A DNA stretch of 64,000 nucleotides, from positions 1,178,001 to 1,242,000 of the forward strand of contig JAFEKR010000001.1 of NCBI GenBank assembly GCA_019022495.1. Direction: 5' to 3'. Under the pieces are notes generated by a model. That model worked only from the letters and a program-made list of their open reading frames with translations. It made no database searches and had not been told where the DNA came from. This DNA is from Epichloe hybrida. Taxonomy: Eukaryota; Ascomycota; Sordariomycetes; Hypocreales; Clavicipitaceae. Below, piece by piece: positions 1 to 11,580 of this stretch (within the stretch, counting starts at the first letter, position 1; every line of letters begins with the position of its first letter). Made by a program: the position numbers and the translations under genes.

Positions 1-3000
1 TTAAAGAGTACCTTATAAGTATGTAGCTTAAAGGGTAGATTAGAAGATTAGTTAGCCTAGCTAAAGCCCTAATTTTATTTATTCTAAAGAAAGGAGGGAA
101 ATTAAGGCTTTATATAAATTATAAGGGCTTAAACAAGATTATAATTAAGAATAAGGCCCCTTTGCCCCTTATTACTAAAATTCTTAATTAATTAGTAAGC
201 GTAGTTATTTTCACAGTCCTAGATTTAAAAGATACGTACCACTAGCTACGTATTTACTTAGGTAATAAGTGGAAAATAGCGTTTTATTATTAATATAGCC
301 ACTTTAAATATCTAGTAATACTATTTAGACTAGTTAATACACTAGTGACTTTTTAGGAGTATATTAACAATGCTCTTAAAGGACTTATTAATAAGACCTA
401 TATTATCTATCTAGATAATACGCTAATATATAGCAGTAAGGTTAAAGATTATATAAAGCATATTAAATAAGTTCTATATAGGTTTAAAGAGGTAAGTCTT
501 TTTATTAACCTTAAGAAGTGTTAATTTTTAGTTAAGGAAGTTAAATTTTTAGGCTTTAAGATATTAGAGAAAGGTATTATAATAGACCTAGTAAGAGTTA
601 AAGCAATTGTAACCTAGCTAATACCACGTAGTGTTTTTAATATTTAGTTATTTCTTAGTTTTACTAGATTTTACTACTATTTCATTAAATAGTATAGTAA
701 AGTTATTGTTTTATTAATAGATTGCCTTAGAGGGAATTAACTAGTGACGTTTAAACTAAAACCCTATAAGATAGTAGTGTTTAAAGAGCTTTAATAAAGA
801 TTTTAGAAAGCACTAATTTTAGTGTATTTTAACTCACTTATATATCTTAGAGTAAAGACAGATATATCTAGATATATAATTAGGGCTATACTTATAATAT
901 TAGTGCTAGGTTACTAGTACCTAGTTATGTTTATGTTAAGAAAGATAACTAATACTAAATTATAATATTTAACACCTAACAGCGAATTATTAGCTATCTA
1001 AGAGGCTTTTTGCATATAGAGACACTATCTTGCTTATTTAGCTTATATAATTAAAGTTATTATAAATTATTTAAACTATAAGTACCTTACTATAAAGCCT
1101 AAGCTTACTAGTAAGTAAGTAACTACGCTTAATAAGCTTTGTCCTTTTAACTTTAAGATTATACATTATGTAGGGAAATTAAATCCTACTAACTTACTTT
1201 TAAGAAGACTAGATTTTATAAGTAAGGTAAGGAAAGAGAAAGTAGTAACTATATAACTTCCTGCCTTTTTATCTAAATTTATAGATACTAAGAGATAGGA
1301 ATACTATAGTAATATTATTAATGCTATAGGCTCTATAAAAACGTTACTTAATGTAACTAATAGTTAGTTACAATAACGCTATAATAATACTACTAATATC
1401 TAGGGTTTTAAAAAATCGTAACTTAACTATATTCCTAAAGAACTTAATAATCTAGATAATCTTAGAAGAGTTATATTAGTAAGGTTATTTAATACTTTTT
1501 ATACTTCTATTAATAAGCAATAAGCTAGCTATAGTAATACTATTAGTACCTAGCGTATGTATTATTTATTGCTTAATTATTTTAATTTTCCTATTAGACT
1601 AGCTATTACTAATAGAGATAGACTAGCATAGGTTATTACTAGTAAGTGGCAAGGGCGCCCCTTAAAAACGTCACTTATCTATATCCTTATAAGACTAGAA
1701 GTATCTATTAAACTAATTACTTATAGAGATATTATAGCTAGGATTTAATCTATTTAGAGAACCTCTTCTAAGTTTAACTCTAACTTTTTAGAAAAGAGCT
1801 TAGAATTAAAACCCCTAATTTAAGTCTTATTATATAAAGCATAGTAAGGTAATAACTTTACTATAGCTTAATTAAAGTTACTTAAAAGCGGTGATTTAGC
1901 TATGTCCTAGACATAGTTAATTAGACCCTCTAAGCTATTAATATTTAAGAATTATATTTTTATTCCTCTAGGTATAAGAAAAGAAATTTTATTACTAACT
2001 TATAATAACCTTACTACTAGGCACTAAGGAGTAAGTAAAACTCTTTATTAGATTATAAACTAATATTATTAGCTAATAATAAAGAAAGATATAAAGGTAT
2101 ATATTAGCACTTACATAAATTATTAGACTTTAAAACTAAGGTATTATAAACTATATAGCAAGCTAGCTATGTTACTAGTGCCTAATTGCCCCTTTTAAGA
2201 ATTATTAATAGATTTTATTACTAGACTTTTACTAGTAAAAGATTTAAATTAATCCTATAACATAATTTTAGTTATTATTAACTATTTTATAAAATACAGT
2301 ATTTACATCCTTATTTTAACGTAACTAACTAGTAATAGGCTAGTAACTATGTTCTTAGAATATGTTTTTAAAGACTATAGAGCCCTAGAAGGTATTATAA
2401 CGGACTAAGGTTCTATATTTACTAGTGGTTTCTAGATAACTTTTTGTTATTTTCTTATAATAAAGTAACTACTTAGCACCGCTTTTTACCCCTAGATAGA
2501 TAGTTAGATAAAACGTTTAAACTAGGTCTTAGAATATTATTTAAGGGCTTTTGCTTATGCTAAATAGACTAATTAGGTAGATAACCTATTAATAGCGTAA
2601 TTCGCGTATAATATAAGTAATCACTTAACGCATAGCTACACAGTAGTAAAGGCGTTATAAGGTTATAATCCTAGAGGTCTATAGCAAGTTATAGTAAATA
2701 TCCCTTTAGTAAATAATTAAGCTAAAAGTAGGATTTTAGCACTAAGAGAGAAGTATACTATAATTAAGTAGCTTTTAAGTAACTTATAGACTTAGTATAA
2801 AAAATATTATAACTAGAAGAGAACTCTAATAAGGTTTAAAGTTAGTAACTATATTTTATTATTAATAAAAAACATTAACCTAAGACACCCTAGTAAGAAG
2901 CTAGCTATAAAGTATTTAGGCCCCTATAAGATTAAAAAGGTAATTAGAAGTTATAGATTAGTATATTAATTAAAATTACTACCTAGGACTTAATTACATA

Positions 3001-3250
3001 ATATATTTAATATTACTAGTCTTAAACCTTTTAAAGGGGACCTAATTAATATAGAAGATATACCCTTACTATAAGATACTATTAAAGATAATAAATAAGA
3101 GTTTAAAGTTAAGAGAATTATTTCACACTACTATAATAGAAAGCATTATAAATATCTAGTTAAATAAAAGGGCTATAATACTTTAGAGAATTCTTAGGTA
3201 TTAAAAAGGGATTTTATTACTAGAGAAATTATTAATAACTATAAGTAATA
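1..3250 (+). pseudogene. Gypsy-1 pol remnant (RT, RNase H, integrase, chromodomain)
   Basis: The polyprotein would copy the element's RNA and insert the DNA into the host genome. Visible are the RT palm (LDLKD near 220), the active site YLDN at 408-419 in place of YLDD, an integrase core with DFITR near 2210 and TDQG-like residues near 2400, and a chromodomain beginning EFKVKRII near 3099. Dozens of in-frame TAG/TAA codons interrupt it. The second catalytic aspartate is AAT (Asn), expected when GATGAT loses its TpG to TpA. It is open at the left window edge. The chromodomain is known in this family to steer insertion into heterochromatin, in line with the block of elements here. Confidence 0.82.
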
Positions 3251-4660
3251 GCTAAGTAGTAAAGTTAATATAAGGTAATTACGTTTTATAACTTAATATA
3301 CTAAAGATATTAGAAAATAAAGTTAATTTACTTAGATAACTTAAATAATCTATTATATAACTACTAAGTACCTATCCCTCTATAATAGAGTTAGCCCTTA
3401 AGACTACTAGTCCCTTATTATTATTAGTAGCTATAGGAGCTATAGAGAAAGAGGCCTTAGGAGTATCTTTATTATTAAAATCCCCCTCTCTATATATATA
3501 AACCTAAAGTGCACTAGGGAGCTTAATAAAACTAATATATTTAGGTAAATTAATAGTATTTAGTATAAACTACTAGTAAGTTAGTTAAGCATTAGCTATA
3601 TATATTAAGAAAGCTTACCTTTAGGATATTCTAGGCTATAAAGTAAAGATAGTTTATAATATTAATCTAAGTTTCTAGATTTATAGTATTACTTAGTAGC
3701 ACTATTATAGTGTATTTATTATATTTTACCTTATAGGTAGTATTAGTAAATATTTAAGTATAGTAAATATAACTATACTTATTAGAATTTTTATAAACTA
3801 GGATAGTATTCTATAGCTTTTTCTTTACTTTTATAATAAGCTAGTAGTAAGTTAGTAATAATCTAGTGTCTAGGAAATAGGATTATACTTACTTTATTTT
3901 AATAGTAATAGCTACCTTTAGGAGTAGCTTTAATAAGTTTAAATAGCCTATTATAAAGCTATATAATTTAAGCTAGAGTCTAGTAGTATATTAGTAATAA
4001 CTAGGTAGATTTTAGTTAAGAAGATATACTATAATATAGTTTTTATTATTTTAGAAGTAATAAGTATATTTTATTAAATAGCCTATTAAATATTAGCTAT
4101 AAAGAAGTAATAAGTAAGTAAAGAAGTTATACTTAAAGATTTATTATATTTAGCTAGGAAGGTTTTTTTATTAATAAGGTATCCTAGAATCTTATAGGTA
4201 CTATTTTTTAGGAGGATATTTTATATTATTACTTACTAATAATAGCGTATATATAGAATCTTTTTTAAAGTTATTTTACTAGTAGTAAGTTAGTAATAAA
4301 GACACTATAAGGATATAATAAACTTATAATAAGATTTTAGAAGAAGTTTACTTTTAGGGAGACTTTATAGGAGATTTCTTAGTTAATAAATCTTCTTAAG
4401 GTATTAATAAAGGTAGAGTTTAAGCATAAGACTTAGATATAGTAAACTAGCTATAAGTTAGCTATAATAGACTAGATAGGGAAGTTATACTAATAAGAGT
4501 ATAAACTTATAAGCTAGATAAGGGCAAGAAACTAAGATAAATAAGGATAAATAATAATAATAATTAGGGACTAAAAGAGGTTAGTAATTACTAAGTAATA
4601 GTAGTAAGAGAGCTACTACTTAGCTAGTAAGGGTAACTTATAAGGTTAAGGGATATTATA
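3250..4660. other. Unassigned 3' segment of Gypsy-1 between chromodomain and conserved tail
   Basis: About 1.4 kb of RIP-altered sequence. With TAG/TAA read as Gln, patches on both strands can be read for 40-80 codons (minus strand near 3.5-4.0 kb, plus strand near 4.3-4.65 kb), but no motif, catalytic residue or zinc knuckle was recognised. It may be untranslated 3' sequence of the retrotransposon, an extra ORF, or a separate inserted element. No target duplication was found around it. Confidence 0.4.
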
Positions 4661-5188
4661 AAAGAAAGGAAGAGTGTAAAAGGGGGGAAAAATCAGTCTC
4701 TTTTATATTAACCCTAGACCCCTTAAGTAATCTAATGCACTATGTATAGGTAATTCATAAATCATAATAATAACTATTAGTACTACTAAATGCACATATG
4801 CCTAATAGCTACAAGCTTATAGTAACTATAATACAAGCCCTCTAGTTAGACTATTTAGAACCCTAGCATTAGGTACCTTATTTATTTAACTAATTATGAA
4901 AATTAACACAGGTTATTTATATTATTTTTTCTAGCTATATAACAGGTAATAACATTTGTTTTGCTATAGTAAAGCCACGTGTAAGCTACTATTAGAATAT
5001 TACTAACTATAATAAGGGGTTATTTTTAATTAGTGGCATTATTATTATTATTTCTTTTTGTTTACCTACGCGTCTAGATATAAGGTGCCTTATCTTATTT
5101 TTCCTTATAAAGCTTTAATATAGTAACCACGCCCTAAGTAAGTAGCTTATTTTATAATTAAGGTTAATTATATATAAGGGGGGTATTA

Positions 5189-5458
5189 TATTAGGAGCGT
5201 AAAGGTTAAAGATAGAATGTTTATTAAAGCAAGTCTTTAGAGAACCTTTAGGCTATATAAATAATAAAGAGGCTAGCTAGCTATAAGATAGCTATGTGCT
5301 TATAAAGCAGGGTATTTATTAAAGACTACGCACATTATTAGTGCTAGGTTAGAGATTAAAACCTTCACGCACCTGCCCCTAGCTAGTATCTATCTAGTAG
5401 TAACTGCAATAGTCTTAGCTATCACTTCGTTCTTAACCTTTCAGTGCAAGCCGTGACA
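5189..5458 (+). repeat. 3' LTR of Gypsy-1 (270 bp, LTR family 1)
   Basis: It begins TATTAGGAGCG (from TGTCAGGAGCG by RIP), directly after the purine tract, and ends GCCGTGACA, giving TG..CA termini. The same 270-bp unit, less mutated and inverted, stands alone at 43724-43993. A truncated copy lies at 23797-24030. The shared length and ends define the LTR without needing the 5' copy. Confidence 0.85.
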
Positions 5459-5479
5459 TATATATATTAATAAGAAATA

Positions 5480-8400
5480 TAATATAGGGTTATAGTTAGC
5501 CTAGGGAGGGCCTAACTAGTTACTAGTGGAAATTTATAGGATTAATATCTATTCCCTTTATTTAGAAGGTTATAGTAATAACTAAAACACCCCTATATAA
5601 GATATTAATATAAAGATACTATATAACTAAAGCGTATTTATAGGAGATTTTAACTAAAAGCACCCCCTCTGGATAAGCTAGATAGAATAACTAATAGAGT
5701 GGATAAGCTATTAGAACTTATAAGCTAGTGAAGGCTTAAACTAGTAATGCCCTAAGGGAAACTAACTAGATAATATAAGGATAATAGGGATAGCACTATA
5801 GACCTAGCGTAGGTAACCCTAGATATCTAAGTTTACTATAAAGGAATAAAAGACCTTACTAAATCTAACTATATCCTATAGCTAATTAGCATCTTTACTA
5901 GCCTATAAGATAATATCCTATAGGCCCTTAGACACACATGGAATATAATAGATAAACTATATATAAAGGCAAAGGTAGTGGTATACTTTTAACCTAAAAA
6001 CGCCCTAGATTTACGTAATAAAGAAAGGATAAATATATATACTACTTAGCTTATTATAAACCTTTAATAAATAGTGGATAAGGTAGCCCCGCGGAAGCCC
6101 TAGGGGCTCCCTAGCCTAGAGGTATAGTAGTTAAGGACTGCTAAAGATATAGTTACTAGAGCTAGGTAAGTAAAGAGATAATAAAGATAATAGAGAATAG
6201 AAGTAAACTAGTAAGCTTATACTAAGGTAAATAAGGACTAAGAATAAGTTATTAAAACTAAGAGAAGAAATATATAAAGAGATGCCTTATAAAAGGCTAA
6301 TATATAGAGAAAGGATAGGGGAGTGTAAAGACTAAAGAGATAGGCCTAGCTTTAAAGCTAGGCTCCCCTAGAATTACCTAGATTACTAAAGCTAGAAAGA
6401 ACTAAAAATAACCTAAACCTAGCTACTATATATAAAGATAAAGCAAGTATACTTACATAAAGATTCTTCCCTAAGCCTATAGCAGACCTCTCCTATATCC
6501 TAGACTTTACCTTCCTAAAGCTAGATAACGTGCTATTCCTAGATAAAGATAGTTTAGATTAGAAGAGATATTAGATATTATATTAAATATAGCTAGCTAG
6601 AAAACACTAGGTAATAATAAGCTCCTAGTAGGCCTTATTAAGGCCTATAATAAGCTAGTAAAAGAAACTATAGTCTAGCTCCTAAACACTATCCTTAAAG
6701 TAAAGTACTTCCTAGCCTAATTCTAGACTACTAGAGTAGTAGTAATTAGAAAACTAAGTAAGATAATAAAAGAGATAAGGAGGGCTAATATATAAAGGCC
6801 TATCTCCTTACTAAATATTATAGGAAAAATTATAGAAGTAGTAATTATAAAGTAACTTATAGCCTTTACTAAGGTAAAAGGACTTCTCCTAGAGCTATAG
6901 ATAGGGAATAGAATAAATAGGTTAATAAAGACTATAATTAGGGTCTTAGTAAAGTGCGTAAGAGAGGCCTAAAGTAAGGGCAAAATTACCTTACTTGCCT
7001 AGATAAATATCTTATTTACTTTTAATAGAGTTAGCTACCTATACCTAATTTACTTACTAATCCTAATAGGAATCTCTTACTAGCTAATAGCTATAATATA
7101 AAGCTTCCTAGTAAATAGAATAAGCTAGCTTAGCTTTAATAAAAGACTCTCTAAACCCTTTAAGATTAAGGCTAGCACCCTATAAGGATCTCCCCTTTTA
7201 CTAATTCTTTTCTTCCTTTACTCTATAAAACTTTATATATACCTCTAAGCTATCCTAGGCATAGTAGTAATTAGATTTGCTAATAATATAAATATTATAG
7301 TATTTAGTAAAAATATAGTGTAAACCTAGAGAAAACTTAAGGCTACTTAGAAGATCTATAAGAAATAGGTAAAGGAAGTAAAAGTAAAGTTTAACCTAGT
7401 AAAAACTAAACTTATATATTTTAGTAAGGCTTATAGGCCTCTATAAGCTAGGGTCTAGCTTAGTATAGAGGAGATAGCGCTAATAAAGGTATGCTAATTC
7501 CTTAGGGTATAGGTAAATAGGAAACTTAACTAAAGTGCCTATAAGAATATCCTTAAGGGAAAACTAGCCTAATAGTAGCTTATACTCTTTATATTAGTAG
7601 CATTAGCATAGGGCATTAGCTTTAGAGATACCTAGCTTATATATACATAAGTAGTCTAGCCTATTCTTACCTATAGGGTAAGCGCTTACTATACCCTAAC
7701 TAAGAAGGGAGGAAAACTATAAGAAATAGTTAGAAGTTTTATAGTAAACTAATTAACCTATCTCTAAACTATAGCTAGAGCATTTAAGGCTATACTAATT
7801 ACTTAGCTAGAAGTTAAAACCTATATCCCCCCCCTAGACCTTTACCTAAATAAGATAAAGTAAAAGTTTAAGGAAAGGATTATACTTAGTAAAATAATAA
7901 ATAAGATATAGGCTATAGCTAACTTAGTATAAATAGTACTATAATGTAGAAGAAAACCCTTACTTACTAATAATAAACTAAATACATAACTATATAAGGA
8001 GTAAAAGAAAAGATAAGAAAACTAGCACTCTAATAAGTAATAAAGATAACCTAGGCATAGGAGAGAGCTAATAGAGGACTGCTTACTTACCTATAACCTA
8101 AAGGAAATCTAGAAATTCCACACTAGGCTTAATAAGCATATCTTCTCTATAATAGTATAATTATATATAGGAAAGATTAGCCTTAATAAGTTTCTCTTCT
8201 AAAGGCATGTTCCTAGGGTAGCTTTACCCTTATATAGCTATAGTTATATAGTTAAAGACTAGTACTATATAATTATTAACTATACTAACTATAACCATAA
8301 ATACCCCTAAATAAGATAGCCTAGAGACGCATAGGAGGTAAGGCTAGCCCTAGATAATCCCCTAAAGGCAAGATATATTATAAAGTAGTTTCTTAGTATA

Positions 8401-8490
8401 AGAAAACTCTAATACTATACATTAGCGTAAGACCTAGCCTTTAGCTAACGTAAACTAGGGGAGGATCTAGGCTACCCTAGAGGTAACTAA
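5480..8490 (+). mobile_element. Tad1-like LINE (non-LTR retrotransposon), RIP-degraded
   Basis: From about 5.8 to 8.45 kb the plus strand can be read, apart from TAG/TAA, as a non-LTR reverse transcriptase of the Tad1/I type. Seen are RPISLLNIIGKIIE near 6805-6850, LQGSPLLLILF near 7175-7215, the catalytic site as FANN at 7276-7287 (family norm FADD), a thumb region with KTKLIYFSKAYRP near 7405, and the downstream segment with TQVVQPILTYR near 7650. An upstream stretch (about 5.8-6.4 kb) could be the ORF1 or endonuclease remnant but shows no clear motif. Ends are approximate, and no poly(A) tail or target duplication was found. Confidence 0.75.
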
Positions 8491-10289
8491 ACTAACTAAT
8501 AAATAGACACCATAGATAACTAGAGGGAGGCACTAGGTAAAATAGTATAGCCTTAGAGGTAAGCTAGATATAAGGTAAAATTACACTAAGATAAGAAGAC
8601 TATAGGTCTAGAATAGTTATTAGATTAATTTTAAGTAAATACTATAGGTATTATTTTACACTAGCCTACTACCACCCCTTTACTAACCTAGAATTAGCCT
8701 TATTTCTCCTTAGGAATAGGGATTATATCCTTTATTACCTTACTCTTACCCTTAGCTAATAGGCTAGTAGCTAGGAGCTAGTTTATTTTTACTACTTAGG
8801 CATTAAGCCACTAGAGCTAAAAGATAACCTTATTATATTATTCCTTAGCAAACCTAGACCTAGCTAGGTCTAGGCTTACTGCTATAGTACCCTGTTTTTT
8901 CTTAGCATGGTTTTTAGCATAGAGTTTCTTAACCTAAGCTATATAGTTCTCTAAGGCCTAGATAATTAAAGTTAGCTATAAAATAAAGCTATTACTAAGC
9001 TAGAGTAAAACCACTTATATTACTCCTAGTAACTATACTAGCCTAAGTCTTAACTAACTACTAATATTCCTCTCGCTAGCTAGTAATGTTTAGCTATAAG
9101 TAAATTAGCACTAAAGTAAGCTTAAAATAAGCATAGGAGTTAATATTACCTTAATATATCTATAATTACAGACTTAATAATTAAAGCAAGCGTTAGATAT
9201 TACCCCTTTATATGCTAATTAGCCTTGCCCCTAGACTAAAACTAAACTAACTTACTAATAATATTATAGTACTAATAGCCCTTACACTTAATAGATTATA
9301 TCTTGCAGGATATATACTAGATCTCTTATAGCTTACCTAGCTACCTAGGGTTAGACCTAGAAATAGGGCGAAATAGAGGTAAAAAGGACTTACTTCTAGG
9401 CCTTTTATCTTTACCTAATCTAATTACTTCTAGGTTAGGGACTTCCTTAAATACTTATCTAAGGTTATAAGTTCCTAGGCAAATTAGAGCTAGAATAGCA
9501 CTAAAAATAAGGTACTTATAGAGCTTAGAGATATTATAGTGTGTTTTTCTACGTAAAATATTAGTATTTAAACTAGCACTAGACTAGAGAAGCCTTAAAT
9601 AGCTCCTAAAGGGGATAAGAAGGAAAAAAACCTATAGGAAATTTATTATAAGAAAAGAAAAAAGATTAAAACCTTAAGAGGGGAGGAGCCCTTTTTTATA
9701 CTTAAGAGAGGGGGGGGGGGGACTAGTATAATATTAGCTAGAAAATAAAGCATAAGATAAGCAAACACATAGATAGCGTGTAACTAATCTAGAAGCAAAA
9801 CTACCTAGCCACTAGGCCTAAATTACTTACCCCTTACTATAATTAAATAAAACTATATGCTTAGACTTTATAAGATTCTAGACTAATACTAAGTTAAATT
9901 TAGCTAAAAAGTAAGGCACTAGAGGAGTTAGAAGTAAAGCAAATAAAAAGTAAATTATTATTATAAATCTAAATTTACTACGCCTTAGAGCGAAGTAAGG
10001 GATATAGAGCTAGGTTAAAGTAAGGCTAGACTAGCACTAAAGGGAGCTAGTTAGGACTACTACTATATATTTTCCTTTCCTTTTTTATTTTCTTTAGGAT
10101 AAGGCTAGCGTAAGCAAGTAATAAATACTTATAATTAGTTACACCTAACGTGGCATAGACCTAGAAGAGGGTTAGCGCTAGCTTGTTTACAGACATAAGA
10201 GGGTTTTTCTTCCTAGTAAAGGGTTTTCCCTCTTAACTAAGCAAATGGAGTACTAGGAACAGCTATATAGTTAGCTAACTAGCGTAAAG
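8491..10289. other. Unassigned RIP-altered repeat sequence between LINE and hAT-A copy 1
   Basis: No terminal repeat, domain or duplication recognised. A minus-strand stretch around 8640-8940 can be read for about 95 codons if TAG/TAA count as Gln (contains AVSLDLARSRFAKE), and a plus-strand stretch lies near 9.43-9.66 kb. A run of ten G residues sits near 9712-9721. It could be LINE 3' sequence or an unrelated degraded element. Confidence 0.4.
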
Positions 10290-10448
10290 AATATATATAA
10301 TTTATAAAATTTACCTTTTTTTAAGGATTTTACTATAACTAGGGTAATTTATAATATTATAACTTTTTAATAATACTATTATACCTAATACTTTATTTTA
10401 CTAATATAACTTAAAGAAAAACCTTCTTATTATTTTATTTACTATTAC

Positions 10449-10735
10449 TGTGGCTTCCTTCGGACCTTCGGACGATAGATAGTCCGACCGTGGCCAAAGA
10501 GTGGAGCCACCGAAGGGATGCACGCGATGCGATTAGATGCATCGCGAGCTACCCCGCTCCGTTAGCAGTAACACCACACTACAGCCCCTCTTTTCTCTCT
10601 CTTTTGCCTACCTTCTCTTCTAGCTAGATTCCTCTCCTTCTCCCTCTTCTCTTCTCTTAGTTATTAGCTATTATTATTAACTTCATTAAATTTAACCCCT
10701 TTGCACTAGTGTAACGTTCCTTAGTGTAACTAATA
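10449..10735 (+). repeat. 5' LTR of Copia-3
   Basis: 287 bp, TGTGGCTTCC...GTAACTAATA. It retains GC-rich stretches (CTTCGGACC, GTGGAGCCACC) that are mutated in the 3' LTR, while other sites are mutated only here, so the two LTRs have taken different RIP hits. Confidence 0.93.
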
Positions 10736-11261
10736 CTAATTAGTGGTTAACTATAACCACAGATAAGTTAGGTATTATAAGAAGAGATATTTCTGTAAAC
10801 ACCACAGCCACTACCCCTTGTTATGCTAAATTAATAGTTATTGCGGTAGAGAGGCATGACTATAGAGTGTGCTAAAGGAAGATAGACTAGAATCCTAGTA
10901 ACGGGCTTGTTAGACTTCTAAGAGATTAATCTATTAACTCTTAGGCCTTTTAGGATATTTAGTTAATCATTGATCTTATTGTCTATTATAAGAAAACTAA
11001 CTAAATAACCGAATCTATTGCCATAAGGTATTTTATTTAAACCTAACATTAAAAATAATCCTTAGCTAAGCTAGCTAACCTATATAACCTCCTTTTACAC
11101 TCTCTTTATAACCCCTCTTCTCTCTTTATGGCTTTTTGCGCCTTAGTGTTCTAAACATTAAGTTGTTTCTGTTTTTACGCTATCTTTACGGCCTGCTCTC
11201 CCCTCTTTTTGCTATTTTTCCCTCTTTTATACTTTTTCTGTTGTTTTTTGTTGTTTCTCTT

Positions 11262-11356
11262 TGTTTATCCTATTAATCCTACTAATCCTGTTTATCCTGT
11301 TCTGTTTATCCTGTTTATTCTGTCTTATTTATCTTGTTTATCCTGTTTATCCTGCT
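11262..11356. repeat. TTTATCCTG-type minisatellite in the Copia-3 leader
   Basis: Imperfect tandem copies of a 9-10 bp unit (TTTATCCTG, TTAATCCTA) in the pyrimidine-rich region between 5' LTR and gag. It makes a 75-codon hydrophobic open frame that has no other sign of being a gene. Confidence 0.7.
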
Positions 11357-11580
11357 TATTTTACAAGGAGAGCTCTAGGCTCTATCGTGTTAATTATGGT
11401 ACTTCTACCCTGTTTTCATTAGCCTTATTAATTTAAGACTAATGTTACTAGAGGGATAGAACTAGAGGGTAAAAGAATAACAAGGGGCACTCCCTAAAAC
11501 ACGCCCCTTTTCTCTAAACCCCTATAAGTATCTTTAAAGATAACTATCCTTAAAAGACCTTAAGAGGATAAACTCCTACT

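Larger units (their letters stand above)
1..5458 (+). mobile_element. Gypsy-1: chromodomain Gypsy LTR retrotransposon, 5' part outside the window
   Basis: A RIP-degraded Ty3/Gypsy chromovirus running left to right. Reading TAG/TAA as former CAG/CAA/TGG, the order is reverse transcriptase (LRLYINYKGLNK near 103-145, polymerase motif YLDN at 408-419), RNase H, integrase (about 1.97-2.8 kb) and a chromodomain (about 3099-3245), then a long 3' tail, a purine tract (AAGGGGGG near 5176) and the 3' LTR. Gag, protease and the 5' LTR lie before position 1. Stops occur throughout every domain, so the copy is dead. The domain order RT-RNaseH-IN-chromodomain is diagnostic of chromoviruses. The stretch 3250-4660 has no domain I recognise. 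Confidence 0.88.

Noticed and set aside
11209..11436. 75-codon hydrophobic plus-strand ORF
   Set aside because: Lies in the pyrimidine-rich leader of Copia-3 and consists largely of the TTTATCCTG minisatellite; no gene-like features.
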